DNA of 28,754 nt, taken from an uncultured Oscillospiraceae bacterium (GTDB lineage: Bacteria; Bacillota; Clostridia; Oscillospirales; Oscillospiraceae). Where the stretch lies: NCBI GenBank assembly GCA_900751035.1, contig CAADSF010000360.1:1-28754 (forward strand). The letters are read 5' to 3'. The notes beneath the pieces were generated by a model. It was not told the origin of the DNA, searched no databases, and saw nothing but the letters and a program-made list of their open reading frames with translations. The translations under genes were made by a program, and so were the position numbers. This document shows positions 14,910-21,818 of this stretch, in pieces. Position 1 is the first letter of the stretch; each line of letters begins with the position of its first letter.

Positions 14910-16184
14910 ATGAGCGAGAAAAAAGAAATTGTCATGAATGGCGCTGGCGTTGCCGAGCTGGGCTTCCCCGGCTGGCCGCAGTTTGACCCGAAGAGCAAGG
15001 CGGAAATCGCCGAAGCACTCGACACCGGCGCGGTCTGCTACTGGACCGGCCATAAGGGCATGGAATTTGAGGACAAGTTCGCCAAGTGGTGCGGCGCAAA
15101 GATGGCAATTTCCTGCACCAACGGCACGGCTGCGCTGCACATCGGCATCGCAACGCTGGGCATCGGCCCTGGCGATGAGGTGATTGTGCCGTCCTACTCG
15201 TTCATCGCGTCCTCGTTCGCGGTGGTGCAGGCGGGTGCGGTGCCCATCTTCTGCGACGTGGATGAGAGCCACACCATCGACCCTGATGACATCGAAAGCA
15301 AGATCACCGAGCGCACCAAGGGCATTGTCATTGTCCATCTGTATGGCGTTGTGTGTGACATGGATCGCATCATGGCCATTGCCCGCAAGCATAACCTGTA
15401 CGTTATCGAGGACTGCGCGCAGGCCATCGGCGGCAAGTATAAGGGCAAGTCCGTCGGCACGATCGGCGACGTGGGCTGCTTCTCGTTTGCACAGTCCAAG
15501 CACTTCACCACCGGCGGCGAGGGCGGCATGGTCGTCACCAACGACGAGGATCGCGGCTGGGAGGCACGTTCGTTCCGTGACCACGGCTATGACGTCAAGG
15601 CCAGAATGAATATGCTGGCGCTGGAGGAGAAGCTGCCCTATATCCACAACCGTGTGGGTTTCAACTTCCGTATGACCGAGATGCAGTCCATCGTCGGCAT
15701 CAACGAGCTGGCGCGTCTGGAAACGTGGAATCTGCCGCGCCGCTTTGAGTACGCCAAGATGTACCGCGAGGCGCTGGGCAAGCTCGATGGCGTCAAGTCG
15801 CTGCCGGTTGACACCGAGGAGCGTCAGTGCGCTTACTGGTGGTTCCCGATCATTCTGGATCTGGACAAGCTGGACATCGACGCGCCCGCGTTCCTTAAGG
15901 AAATGGCCGGCATGGGCATTCCCTGCTACGGCATTCAATGGCCGGAAGCATACGAGGAAAAGGCATATAAGGAGCTCGGCGGCTTTGGCTCGCATAAGTT
16001 CCCGTTCTGCTCCAAGGAGTACACCCGCGAGGGTCTGACGTATGAGGGCGTTGTATGCCCGGTGGCAAAGAGCCTGCGTGCCCGCACGGTGAACCTGTTC
16101 CTGCATCCCACGTGGGAAAAGGAGCACATCCAGAGAGTCATCGACGCGTTCACCACAGTGCACAACGCGCATCTGAAAAAGTAA
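14910..16184 (+). CDS. DegT/DnrJ/EryC1/StrS-family PLP aminotransferase (second; inosose-aminotransferase-like size)
   Basis: The 424-residue protein has NGTAALHIGIATLGIGPGDEVIVPSYSF, VIEDCAQAIGG (Asp168) and SFAQSKHFTTGGEGGM with the Schiff-base Lys197. Its length and its ending around LFLHPTWEKEHIQRVIDAF recall the L-glutamine:scyllo-inosose aminotransferase branch (StsC/BtrR-like, about 420 residues), but I cannot confirm that without a tree. GAGG lies before the ATG. It is between the first aminotransferase and the ceramidase-like gene. With the first copy it may act at two positions of one substrate, or one may be donor-side. Cytosolic, PLP-dependent. Confidence 0.9.
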   Translation: MSEKKEIVMNGAGVAELGFPGWPQFDPKSKAEIAEALDTGAVCYWTGHKGMEFEDKFAKWCGAKMAISCTNGTAALHIGIATLGIGPGDEVIVPSYSFIASSFAVVQAGAVPIFCDVDESHTIDPDDIESKITERTKGIVIVHLYGVVCDMDRIMAIARKHNLYVIEDCAQAIGGKYKGKSVGTIGDVGCFSFAQSKHFTTGGEGGMVVTNDEDRGWEARSFRDHGYDVKARMNMLALEEKLPYIHNRVGFNFRMTEMQSIVGINELARLETWNLPRRFEYAKMYREALGKLDGVKSLPVDTEERQCAYWWFPIILDLDKLDIDAPAFLKEMAGMGIPCYGIQWPEAYEEKAYKELGGFGSHKFPFCSKEYTREGLTYEGVVCPVAKSLRARTVNLFLHPTWEKEHIQRVIDAFTTVHNAHLKK

Positions 16185-16210
16185 AACAGCAGAAGCTGTA
16201 TAAAACCGGC

Positions 16211-16245
16211 AAGCTGCCGCAGCCAACGGCTGCGGCAGCTTTTGC
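16211..16245 (+). terminator. Strong hairpin with short U-tract before the ceramidase-like gene (attenuator)
   Basis: A 14-bp stem (16211-16224 with 16228-16241), loop AAC, is followed by TTTTGC. It sits only 25 bases before the next start codon, so partial termination with read-through would lower expression of the last gene. Confidence 0.65.
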
Positions 16246-16265
16246 AGATACAGGAGGAAACAGAA

Positions 16266-17615
16266 ATGGCAAATTTACAGGCTGGCTTTGCACGCGTGGA
16301 CGTTACCCCGCCGCTTGGCATTGAAATTTCGGGTTATTTTGTCGAGCGCTTTGCGTCCGGCATTCTTGACGCGCTGGAGGCTTCGGCGCTGGCGCTTCGC
16401 TGCGGCGACGATCAGGCGATTTTGATTGCGCTGGACAATCTGATGATCGACAAGGAGACGATGCACGCCTATCGCGCGGCCATCGCCGAACGAACCGGCG
16501 TCAAGGCGGAGGCAGTGTTTATCGCCTGCTCGCACACGCACACAGGGCCGCTGGTTGGCAAGAGCGAGCTGGACGAAAACAAGTACGGCGAAAAGGAATA
16601 TGGCGACTATCTGGGACGCAAGCTGTGCGACTGTGCGGTGATGGCAGTGCGCGACATGACGGATGCGAAGATGGGCTACGCCGTGGGCTGTGCGCCGCAT
16701 ATCGCATTTGTGCGCCGCTTCCGGATGAAGGATGGCTCAATCCGCACAAATCCCGGCGTGAATAACCCCGATATCGTTGCGCCGATCGGCGATGTAGACG
16801 AGCGGGTGAACGTGCTGCGCTTTGTGCGCAAGTGCGCGCCGGATATTGTAATTGCCAACTTTGGCGTACACCCGGACGTGGTGGGCGGCGACGAGATTTC
16901 GGCGGACTTCCCGCGCTTTGTGCGCGAGACGACCGAGGCGGCGCTGGACAACGTGCGGTGCATGTTCTTTAACGGCGCGCAGGGCGACGTGAACCACGTG
17001 AATGTGCACCCTGTGGGCGGCGATGCAAACGGTCTGCATCCGTGCTTTGACGACGCAGACCGCGGCTATGCGCACGCAAAGCACATGGGGCGCGTGATTG
17101 CGGGTGCGGTTTTGCAGGTATATGAAAAGGTGCAGTTCTGCGATGTGGACTGCGTCCGCGCTGCCGAGCGGATTGTAAACGCGCCGTCGAATATGCCGAC
17201 AGCCGAGGAGGCCGCGCGCGCGGAGAAAATTGTGGAGCTGCACAACGCCGGACGCGATGCAGAGCTGCCGTTTGCGGGCATGGAGCTGACGACGGCGGTA
17301 GCCGAGGCGCTGCGGATGAAGCATCTGAAAGACGGCCCGGAGACGTTCCCGCTGCCGCTGAGCGGCGTACGCGTAGGACCGGTTGCGTTCCTTGGCATCC
17401 CCGGTGAACCGTTTACGGGCATCGGCCGGGGGCTGAAAGACGGTTCGCCGTTTGCCATGACGCTGCCGTGCTGCCTGACGAACGGCGCGGAGGGCTATTA
17501 CCCAATGAAAGAGGCGTACGACGAGGGCGGCTATGAGGCCAGAAGCTCCAACTTTAAGGCTGGCATTGCCGAGCTGCTCATCGACGAGGGCGTCAAGCTG
17601 CTGAAGTCGCTGTAA
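16266..17615 (+). CDS. Neutral ceramidase-like (PF04734 N-terminal-type) hydrolase homologue, cytosolic
   Basis: The 449-residue protein matches the bacterial ceramidase-like family: QAGFARVDVTPPLGIEISGY at the start, zinc-type ACSHTHTGP (His90, His92), NFGVHPDVVGGDEISADFP (His202) and NGAQGDVNHVN (237-246). In true neutral ceramidases the last motif is GDVSPN and its Ser is the nucleophile; here that place is Asn243. Family members often lack both the Ser and the signal peptide, and their function is unknown. Start ATG at 16266 follows AGGAGG (an upstream in-frame ATG at 16242 lies inside the hairpin-to-RBS region). Last gene of the unit. It may hydrolyse an amide or ester in the imported substrate, or bind without hydrolysing. 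I would not call it a ceramidase. Confidence 0.82.
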   Translation: MANLQAGFARVDVTPPLGIEISGYFVERFASGILDALEASALALRCGDDQAILIALDNLMIDKETMHAYRAAIAERTGVKAEAVFIACSHTHTGPLVGKSELDENKYGEKEYGDYLGRKLCDCAVMAVRDMTDAKMGYAVGCAPHIAFVRRFRMKDGSIRTNPGVNNPDIVAPIGDVDERVNVLRFVRKCAPDIVIANFGVHPDVVGGDEISADFPRFVRETTEAALDNVRCMFFNGAQGDVNHVNVHPVGGDANGLHPCFDDADRGYAHAKHMGRVIAGAVLQVYEKVQFCDVDCVRAAERIVNAPSNMPTAEEAARAEKIVELHNAGRDAELPFAGMELTTAVAEALRMKHLKDGPETFPLPLSGVRVGPVAFLGIPGEPFTGIGRGLKDGSPFAMTLPCCLTNGAEGYYPMKEAYDEGGYEARSSNFKAGIAELLIDEGVKLLKSL

Positions 17616-17622
17616 AAAAGAG

Positions 17623-17660
17623 AAAGCGTCCTTTCCTGGCCGGGGGAGGGACGCTTTTTT
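17623..17660 (+). terminator. Rho-independent terminator ending the catabolic unit
   Basis: AAAGCGTCC (17623-17631) pairs with GGACGCTTT (17649-17657), with further pyrimidine/purine pairing inside, followed by TTT. The A-run on the other side makes it usable in both directions. Confidence 0.85.
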
Positions 17661-17669
17661 GCTGCGCGC

Positions 17670-17697
17670 AGGGACGAACAGAGTCGTCTGCCCCCAC
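17670..17697 (+). repeat. Degenerate copy of the AGAGTC-loop palindromic repeat
   Basis: GAACAGAGTCGTCTGCCCCCACA matches the core of the hairpin repeats near 25.0-25.3 kb (consensus GGGCNGACAGAGTCGTCNGC then CCCTACA), with an imperfect stem. It lies between the terminator and the mobile-element remnant. Confidence 0.6.
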
Positions 17698-17703
17698 AAA
17701 CGC

Positions 17704-19110
17704 ATGGCCGGCAATGTGTACAGGATTCCGATTATTATTTCCGAACCCACCATCGCCCACAACGCCGTAACGCCTCCACCTTATTTACTGAATGTTGGAA
17801 ACGGTGTGTTGAACTTGAAATCTCCCACAAATTTTGAATTGTTTGCCCCGTCTCCGTTCAATTTCTTCACTTCAACTATTCGCACTTGTTGGAGTGGAGC
17901 GCTTCCGACCCCGGTATTTGACTCTTTCTTGCAAAGTGTAGCAGGTAATAATCCCGTCCTGTTGGAGCGTATCTGGGAGGTTATCGGCTATCTTCTCTCA
18001 GAGGATAGTTCCGCAAAGCGCTTCGTTCTCTTGCTTGGACCGTCCAACTCAGGAAAGTCGGTTTTCGGAAATACTATAGCCGCCTTTTTTGAGGATGAGC
18101 TTATCAGCGCTGTATCGGCAAGTGGACTTGGTGCGCAGTTCTCTCTTGCAGCGCTCAAGCATGCCCGTCTTAATCTTTCTATGGATCTCACAGATGCAGC
18201 ATTAAGCCCTCAGGCTGTAAGCATCATCAAATCAATTACAGGCAGAGATCTGGTGCCTGTCGAGGAAAAGTATCAGCCTATTTCGCGCTGCCGCATCGGC
18301 TGCAAGCTCTTGTTCTCAAGCAATCACGTCTTGAAGCTGATGACCTCCGACAAAGCTCTGGAAGATAGGATTCTATTGCTGCCTTTCTCCCATCCTATCC
18401 CGAAAGAGCGTCAGAATCCGAACCTTGAGGCAATGATTTTCAACGAACTGCCCGGGATCTTGCACAAAGCGATGGAGGCTTATTGCCGCCTCGTGGGAAA
18501 CAATTATATTTTTGCTGGCGATGATATTTTCACCGCAGATATGATGTCCGAGGCGGTTCTCGGGCTTGACAATTCAATCAGCGCCGAGGAAGCCGTCGAT
18601 AGCTTTTTGCGCGAAAGATGTGTCCGCACTGGCAATGACTGCTTTACGCCTGTGAATCGGCTCTTCGAGGAATACTGTGCCTTTGCATCGCTGAACAGCA
18701 ATATAACAACGTTTTCTAATGCGCAGACTTTTTCCTGTGTCCTTGCTCACAGCTTGACGAAGTTTGGATTCCCCTCCAACTCGCAGAAGAAGTTCTTGGG
18801 CGGAAAAACGTTCAATGTTTACCGTGGTATTCAGCTGAAGGAGCAGACGCTTTCCCTCGACCGTGAAAATGCCATTCCATTCGCTTTGGAAAAGAGGCGT
18901 AGTGAGCTGAACGAACTTGTACAGAACTACCCGATCTACATTCCTGTTGAGAAGCTTTCTAAATTTTTGAGAATGAAGCCGGAGGCGCTGCGTGCCTGTA
19001 TGCGGCAGGGGCATTGTCCATTCGGAGTTGCTTATTCTGCCGGTAGCCGTTTTGCCTACAAGGTCTTTACCTCGACGTTTGTAACGTGGTACTTAAAGAC
19101 TTGCGCATAA
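17704..19110 (+). CDS. SF3 helicase, P4/D5-primase C-terminal type, N-terminally truncated, with excisionase-like C-terminus
   Basis: From about 17776 the frame matches the D5_N-helicase part of phage/plasmid primases: YLLNVGNGVLNL, FDSFLQSVAG, Walker A GPSNSGKS (genome ~18037-18060), LNLSMDLTDA, sensor-like KLLFSSNH and EDRILLLPF, then a winged-helix part FTPVNRLFEEYCAF. Such helicases unwind DNA for replication of mobile elements. The primase half is missing, and no ribosome binding site precedes the first ATG (17704) or a TTG at 17659, so it is probably a 3' remnant, though the frame is open throughout. The last ~60 residues (from 18925) resemble small excisionase-like proteins: IPVEKLSKFLRMKPEALRACMRQGHCPFG. 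Base use is richer in A+T than in the flanks. The integrase gene follows 63 bases later. Confidence 0.75.
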   Translation: MAGNVYRIPIIISEPTIAHNAVTPPPYLLNVGNGVLNLKSPTNFELFAPSPFNFFTSTIRTCWSGALPTPVFDSFLQSVAGNNPVLLERIWEVIGYLLSEDSSAKRFVLLLGPSNSGKSVFGNTIAAFFEDELISAVSASGLGAQFSLAALKHARLNLSMDLTDAALSPQAVSIIKSITGRDLVPVEEKYQPISRCRIGCKLLFSSNHVLKLMTSDKALEDRILLLPFSHPIPKERQNPNLEAMIFNELPGILHKAMEAYCRLVGNNYIFAGDDIFTADMMSEAVLGLDNSISAEEAVDSFLRERCVRTGNDCFTPVNRLFEEYCAFASLNSNITTFSNAQTFSCVLAHSLTKFGFPSNSQKKFLGGKTFNVYRGIQLKEQTLSLDRENAIPFALEKRRSELNELVQNYPIYIPVEKLSKFLRMKPEALRACMRQGHCPFGVAYSAGSRFAYKVFTSTFVTWYLKTCA

Positions 19111-19121
19111 AATCAATTTAT

Positions 19122-19170
19122 AGGAGGTGGTTCACCGCCTCCTAACCTTTCATCGAGAAGGAGGTGGGTG
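19122..19170 (+). promoter_or_regulatory. Duplicated Shine-Dalgarno around a complementary sequence, ahead of the integrase
   Basis: AGGAGGTGG occurs at 19122-19130 and again at 19159-19167; between them CCGCCTCCT (19135-19143) can pair with either copy. The second copy is the integrase ribosome binding site. The first pairing leaves it free, the second hides it. Confidence 0.5.
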
Positions 19171-19173
19171 AGC

Positions 19174-20334
19174 ATGCCCGCGAAGAAACGTTATGAACAC
19201 AAAATTACGCTGGGAAAGGATATAGACGGCAACTTGATCCGCAAATCCTTCTACAGCACGAAATCCAAGCGTGATGCAAAACGCAAGGCAGAAGAGTACG
19301 CAGAGACCTATAAAATCAAGCTTTTCTTAGGAGAGCCAGAGAAGGCAAAAACGATCACTTTTGAAAAGTGGGGAATTCGTTGCTTGGAACTCTATAAGAA
19401 GCCCTACGTCAAGCCCAATACATACACGGATACCTGCCTTGCTCCTGTCACGCGGCATCTGATTCCCTATTTCGGCAAGCGAGAAATTCAGACCATTCAG
19501 CCCGCTGAAATACAGGAATACATCAATAAAATCGGCAAGAAGTATGCGCCCGAAACCGTAAAAAAGGACTACAATATGCTGAGTTTTATCTTGCAGCATG
19601 CAAAAGAAGAGGGCTACTGCAAGGAGAATGCAGCAAACGCATCTATCATCCGCTTGCCGAAATATCATCGTGTGGTCGAAACGCGTGCGCTTTCCCCGCA
19701 GGAATATGATATCACATACGATTTTGCTGTCAACCATCCCAAGGGACTGGCAATCATGCTGCTGATGGAAACCGGTTGTTCCAGAAGTGAGTTGCTAGGT
19801 TTACGCTTTACCGATTTTGATGCCGGACACGGGATTCTGCATATCAATCAGGGCTTGGTATCTGTCAATTCAAAGGAAACGGGAACGGCTCTGATTGCCG
19901 ACGGACTGAAAAACGGTTATCGCCATCGTGAAATTCCGATTTTGGAGCCGCGCCTGCTCGCAAGACTGAAAGCAGAGCCGAAAATCATTACATTGGAATC
20001 TGGTGGAGAGAAGCGTCAGGTCGAAGCAGAGTTTATTTTTCACAGTCCGGAAGGGAAAGCCTATTATCCGCGGAATTGGTACGACCGTGAGTATCGTTCC
20101 TTTATGAAGGATCTGATCAAAGCACATCCGGAAATTCCGTCATTGACGCCCCATGAGCTTCGGCACACAAGAGCAACGCTCTGGTCGGCGCAGGGCGTAC
20201 CGCAGCACCTGATTGCAGACCTGCTTGGACACTGTGACACCAGAATGCTGGAACGGGTTTATAATCACACAACGACGGACACGCTGAGACAGGCGTTGGA
20301 GGCCGTACAAACGAAGGAGGGAGAGAGAGCCTGA
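19174..20334 (+). CDS. Tyrosine-type site-specific integrase
   Basis: The 386-residue protein has an N-terminal AP2-like arm-binding domain (residues ~1-50, KSFYSTKSKRDAKRKAEEYAE), a core-binding SAM-like domain (~60-155) and a catalytic domain with the full set: Arg204 (TGCSRSELLGL), Lys246 in the beta-hairpin, His327 and Arg330 (HELRHT), His353 (LLGH) and Tyr363 (RVYNHT). This is the Tn916/phage-type integrase family of Firmicutes; it cuts and joins DNA at attachment sites. ATG at 19174 is nine bases after AAGGAGG; an upstream GTG at 19168 is too close. All catalytic residues are present, so the enzyme may be active though the element is incomplete. It points toward tRNA-Val. Confidence 0.95.
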   Translation: MPAKKRYEHKITLGKDIDGNLIRKSFYSTKSKRDAKRKAEEYAETYKIKLFLGEPEKAKTITFEKWGIRCLELYKKPYVKPNTYTDTCLAPVTRHLIPYFGKREIQTIQPAEIQEYINKIGKKYAPETVKKDYNMLSFILQHAKEEGYCKENAANASIIRLPKYHRVVETRALSPQEYDITYDFAVNHPKGLAIMLLMETGCSRSELLGLRFTDFDAGHGILHINQGLVSVNSKETGTALIADGLKNGYRHREIPILEPRLLARLKAEPKIITLESGGEKRQVEAEFIFHSPEGKAYYPRNWYDREYRSFMKDLIKAHPEIPSLTPHELRHTRATLWSAQGVPQHLIADLLGHCDTRMLERVYNHTTTDTLRQALEAVQTKEGERA

Positions 20335-20357
20335 CGGCTCTTTCTCCCTCCGTTTTT
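20316..20357 (+). terminator. Terminator overlapping the integrase stop codon
   Basis: A 16-bp stem (20316-20331 with 20336-20351, one G-T wobble) has the loop TGAC, which contains the integrase stop TGA, and is followed by GTTTTT. The left arm encodes the last integrase residues. Confidence 0.85.
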
Positions 20358-20363
20358 GCAAAA

Positions 20364-20382
20364 CTGTCGTATTTCTGTCGTA
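20364..20382 (+). repeat. Paired CTGTCGTA repeats next to the integrase (arm-type site candidates)
   Basis: CTGTCGTA occurs at 20364-20371 and 20375-20382, 11 bases apart, so both copies face the same side of the helix. Position just past the integrase gene fits arm sites for its AP2-like domain. Function inferred. Confidence 0.45.
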
Positions 20383-20444
20383 CAACCGGTTTAGCCTTAT
20401 AGCTGTTTCTGATACACCAAACTTTTGGGCTTAAAAAGCAAAGA

Positions 20445-20478
20445 AAAAGCTCCGAAACCATGAGATTTCGGAACTTTT
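20445..20478 (-). terminator. Terminator of tRNA-Val, usable in both directions
   Basis: Arms 20445-20457 and 20466-20478 pair with one mismatch. On the minus strand the hairpin is followed by TTTTTCTTTG, directly after the tRNA 3' end; on the plus strand it ends in TTTT. Confidence 0.8.
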
Positions 20479-20481
20479 ATA

Positions 20482-20558
20482 TGGTGGACAGTACAGGACT
20501 CGAACCTGTGACCCCATGCACGTCAAGCATGTGCTCATACCAGCTGAGCTAACTGTCC
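20482..20558 (-). tRNA. tRNA-Val (anticodon GAC)
   Basis: The minus strand reads a full cloverleaf: acceptor GGACAGT/ACTGTCC, D-arm GCTC...GAGC, anticodon stem CATGC/GCATG with loop TTGACGT (anticodon GAC, Val), T-arm ACAGG-TTCGAGT-CCTGT and an encoded CCA end. It has a consensus promoter directly upstream and its own terminator. Its 3' end faces the integrase, but the natural terminator still follows it, and I see no long duplicate of its 3' end on the other side of the element. Confidence 0.95.
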
Positions 20559-20570
20559 ATCAGCGGGGTT

Positions 20571-20599
20571 ATTATACTCGATCCCGCTGCGTTTGTCAA
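20571..20599 (-). promoter_or_regulatory. Consensus promoter of tRNA-Val
   Basis: On the minus strand TTGACA (20594-20599) and TATAAT (20571-20576) are 17 bases apart. The -35 box contains the TGA stop of the upstream DUF3810 gene. Confidence 0.9.
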
Positions 20600-21660
20600 G
20601 CATTATTTTTCAGATACCACGCAATCAGCAGATCAGCGGCCTCGCCGTAGCTCTGGACGCCGGATTTTTCGGAGAAAGCCTTCAGATAGGTGTCGTTGAC
20701 CTTCTGGGCTGCGTCCTGCACCTTGCCCTCGTACTGCTCGTAGTGCGCGTTCGCGGCGCGGATGTCGGCGACGACGCCGTCTGACAGGGTGCTCCAGATC
20801 TGGCTGGCGGCGGTTTTATCGACCTTCGACAGGGCGTTGTGGCAGTAGATATACGCGCCGAACGCGCCGGAGTAGCGGAAATCATCATTTTCCGAGGCCA
20901 TGCAGGCCAGATAGGCGCAGAAGTTCGCGTCGTCCTCGGCCGTGACGGCCTGCCGGTGGGCAAGCTCGTGGCACATGGTAAAGGGAATCCACGCGGTATA
21001 CGTGTCCGGGTTGACGCAGGCTTCGGCTGTGAAGCAGATAAAAATGCCCGTCGTGCCGGTCTGGCTGAACAGCCGCCACGAGGCCAGCGGTTTTACGGGC
21101 CCAAGCCCGTCCGTGAACTGGTCATAGTCCTGTGCAAGCGCCGCGTAGCCGCCGGGGGCCTGCTTGGCAAGGTCGGAAAACGCCGGGTAGACGGTCAGAT
21201 TTTCTGCGTCCCGCTCGACTTTTTCTGCGTATTCGTTCGCCTGCGCGGCATAATAGGCCGTTGCGGCGATCAGCTCCTGCTTGGAATATTCGCGCACGTC
21301 AAGGCCGAGCGTCTGGTCGACCGACGGGCCGAAGTGCCCAAGGCCCCAGATGGCGACGAACAGAAACACGCCCGTGCTGAGCCCCAGCAGAACGCCGGAC
21401 AGCCAGCGAAGCAAACTCCGGCGGCCCGTGAACACGCGGATGAGCGTATAGAAAAACCACAGCGCCAGCAGAACCGCCAGCACCTCCCACAGCGCGATGG
21501 GCACCAGCCCGGACACGGAGGAAATGGCCGACAGGATGCTTCTGGAGAGGGCGGGGTAGAACGAAAAGACCACAGTGGGCGCGGCCTTTGCAAACGCGAT
21601 CATCAGGCCCGTCAGGACCAGAAGGATCGCCGATGAGATGACTCTTCCGATTGCTTTCAA
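20596..21660 (-). CDS. DUF3810-family membrane protein with metalloprotease motif
   Basis: The 354-residue protein has three N-terminal membrane helices (about residues 8-26, 52-74 and 88-107), then a domain that I place outside the membrane, with TMCHELAHRQAV (HExxH: His231, Glu232, His235) and AEDDANFCAYLAC, which offers a third ligand (Glu242). This is the DUF3810 pattern, thought to be a zinc protease-like family; no substrate is known. The start is TTG at 21658-21660: AAAGGA lies ten bases upstream and no ATG fits. Its stop codon lies within the -35 box of tRNA-Val. Divergent from glyQS, with an extended -10 (TGGTATAAT) promoter. Confidence 0.85.
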   Translation of the reverse strand: MKAIGRVISSAILLVLTGLMIAFAKAAPTVVFSFYPALSRSILSAISSVSGLVPIALWEVLAVLLALWFFYTLIRVFTGRRSLLRWLSGVLLGLSTGVFLFVAIWGLGHFGPSVDQTLGLDVREYSKQELIAATAYYAAQANEYAEKVERDAENLTVYPAFSDLAKQAPGGYAALAQDYDQFTDGLGPVKPLASWRLFSQTGTTGIFICFTAEACVNPDTYTAWIPFTMCHELAHRQAVTAEDDANFCAYLACMASENDDFRYSGAFGAYIYCHNALSKVDKTAASQIWSTLSDGVVADIRAANAHYEQYEGKVQDAAQKVNDTYLKAFSEKSGVQSYGEAADLLIAWYLKNNA

Positions 21661-21692
21661 GATGCAGATATCCTTTCCGAATTGCTCCCTGC

Positions 21693-21701
21693 ATTATACC
21701 A
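21693..21701 (-). promoter_or_regulatory. Extended -10 promoter for the DUF3810 gene
   Basis: The minus strand reads TGGTATAAT (TGnTATAAT) about 33 bases before the TTG start. The -35 region is T-rich without a good TTGACA match, as is common with extended -10 elements. Confidence 0.6.
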
Positions 21702-21748
21702 CACTTGCGGATAAAACAAAACAGGGCTTTCAAATTTTTGCCGCGCGG

Positions 21749-21776
21749 TTGACTTTGCGGGCTTTTTTATTATAAT
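21749..21776 (+). promoter_or_regulatory. Promoter of glyQS
   Basis: TTGACT (21749-21754) and TATAAT (21771-21776) are 16 bases apart. The leader before the start codon is only about 36 bases, so there is no room for a T-box leader. Confidence 0.8.
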
Positions 21777-21818
21777 AGTAGGATAAACTCGATCATATAC
21801 GTCAGGAGGACGAGAAGT

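Noticed and set aside
17718..20498. GTACAGGA shared by the left flank (17718-17725) and the tRNA-Val T-arm (20491-20498), as attachment-site core
   Set aside because: Only eight identical bases with no extension; expected by chance in 28 kb, and a tRNA-type attachment site should duplicate more of the tRNA 3' end.
21777..21818. T-box riboswitch before glyQS
   Set aside because: The promoter leaves a leader of only about 36 bases, too short for a T-box, and no antiterminator is seen.
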